Shown one piece after another: positions 63,308-64,000 of a stretch of DNA of 64,000 nt. The position numbers and the translations under genes are program-made. Origin of the DNA: Gymnogyps californianus (Eukaryota > Chordata > Aves > Accipitriformes > Cathartidae); NCBI RefSeq assembly GCF_018139145.2, contig NC_059473.1, positions 1,488,001-1,552,000 of the forward strand, read 5' to 3'. Below the pieces are notes generated by a model. The model was not told the origin of the DNA. It saw nothing but the letters and a program-made list of their open reading frames with translations, and did no database searches. Position 1 is the first letter of the stretch, and every line of letters begins with the position of its first letter.

Positions 63308-63442
63308 ATGTGGGTGTTCGGCTACGGCTCCCTCATCTGGAAAGTGGATTTCCCTTACGAGGAGAAGATGGTGGGGCGCATCCTGGGCTACAGCCGCCGC
63401 TTCTGGCAGGGCAGCACCGACCACCGCGGCGTGCCGGGCAAG
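63308..63442 (+). CDS. CHAC2: CHAC2 glutathione-specific gamma-glutamylcyclotransferase 2, exon 1 (partial)
   Basis: CHAC2 degrades glutathione in the cytosol to 5-oxoproline and Cys-Gly. The visible exon encodes 45 residues and ends with donor AAG/GTGAGG. It begins [17 protein letters not shown], with the glycine-rich GYGSLI substrate-binding loop of ChaC-type gamma-glutamylcyclotransferases at residues 5-10, then [18 protein letters not shown]. The sequence matches mammalian CHAC2 closely, and CHAC1 would be longer at the N-terminus. The catalytic glutamate lies in a later exon outside the window. The remaining 558 bases are GC-rich start of intron 1. Head-to-head placement with ASB3 is the same as in humans. 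Confidence 0.95.
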
Positions 63443-64000
63443 GTGAGGAGGGGCGCGGGCGGGGGCGGCGCTCCCCGGGCCTGACGGAGGAGCCGGGCGG
63501 GCCCGGCAGCGCGGCCCCTCACGGCGGCGGGCGGGCCTCGGCCTGCCGGCGCTGGGACCTGGCTCCGCGGCGGGGAGCGGGCCAAGCCCCTGCCCCGTGG
63601 CCGAAGCGAACCGGCCTTCCTCCGGACCCCGCTGCGGCCGGGCACCGTCAGGGTGCCGAGGGCGCTCCCCAGTGCGGGGACTCCGCAGAAAATGCCGGCG
63701 GTGGCCCCACACGGACGCTGTCCGGCGGCTCGCAGCCTGCCCCGGCCCTGCGGCTGTCAGCCGGCCTCGCCCGGGAGCACCGGCGGCCCCCAGCGTCACC
63801 CTGACTGCTGGGGACCTCGGCCGCACTCCTCCCGTCCTTGCCATTGCTGCTGCTTTTTGTTTTTTTAAAACTTAAAAGTATGTCTTATGAGCAGCTGATG
63901 CTTGCTGATGCCAGTTACTCCAGTCTTCTTTTGCAAAGCGCTGAGGTTAAGTATTTACCACTTTGACTTCTAATTTATTTCATTGTGGCGAGTATTTCCT
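63443..64000 (+). other. CHAC2 intron 1, 5' part
   Basis: CpG-rich sequence to about 63840, then AT-rich. No exon was recognised before the right edge. Confidence 0.6.

Noticed and set aside
63310..63804. 164-codon frame overlapping CHAC2 exon 1
   Set aside because: A shifted frame without an ATG start; the ATG at 63308 gives the conserved CHAC2 sequence.

Overview
This is vertebrate nuclear DNA and almost certainly a bird. It carries two CR1 LINEs, a solo LTR of a kind common in avian genomes, compact GT-AG introns and CpG-rich promoters. The gene order BUB1 / TPCN3 / MTLN / NPHP1 / MALL corresponds to human 2q13, except that TPCN3 is absent as a working gene in humans. It is followed directly by ASB3 / CHAC2, which in humans lie at 2p16. 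Species cannot be read from the sequence; the LTR type hints at Neoaves rather than fowl (inference).

Layout. 1-8624 (-): 5' half of BUB1, spindle-checkpoint kinase; the kinase domain lies beyond the left edge. Its introns hold a sense CR1 copy (1473-2490) and a solo LTR (6283-6870). 9588-23973 (-): complete two-pore channel TPCN3, 19 coding exons, 752 aa, including one AT-AC (U12-type) intron and an antisense CR1 relic. 24091-24267 (+): single-exon micropeptide gene matching mitoregulin (MTLN), divergent from TPCN3 with 117 bp between the start codons. 25942-44165 (+): complete NPHP1 (nephrocystin-1), 20 exons, 678 aa. 46131-48418 (+): complete MALL, 4 exons, 153 aa. 49196-62714 (-): complete ASB3 coding region, 9 coding exons, 544 aa. 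63308-63442 (+): first coding exon of CHAC2; the rest lies past the right edge.

The exon models were built by hand from splice sites, and reading phase closes across every junction of TPCN3, NPHP1, MALL and ASB3. The genes are not an operon and work in separate processes: mitotic checkpoint, cation channel, mitochondrial micropeptide, ciliary transition zone, membrane-raft protein, ubiquitin-ligase adaptor and glutathione degradation. Promoter sequence fits some of these roles: a CDE/CHR-like pair with CCAAT boxes before BUB1, and an RFX X-box palindrome plus ZNF143- and ETS-like motifs before NPHP1.

The most notable items are the AT-AC intron in TPCN3, the unannotatable-by-length MTLN peptide, an unusual second filter motif in TPCN3, and the X-box lying one base before the NPHP1 start codon.
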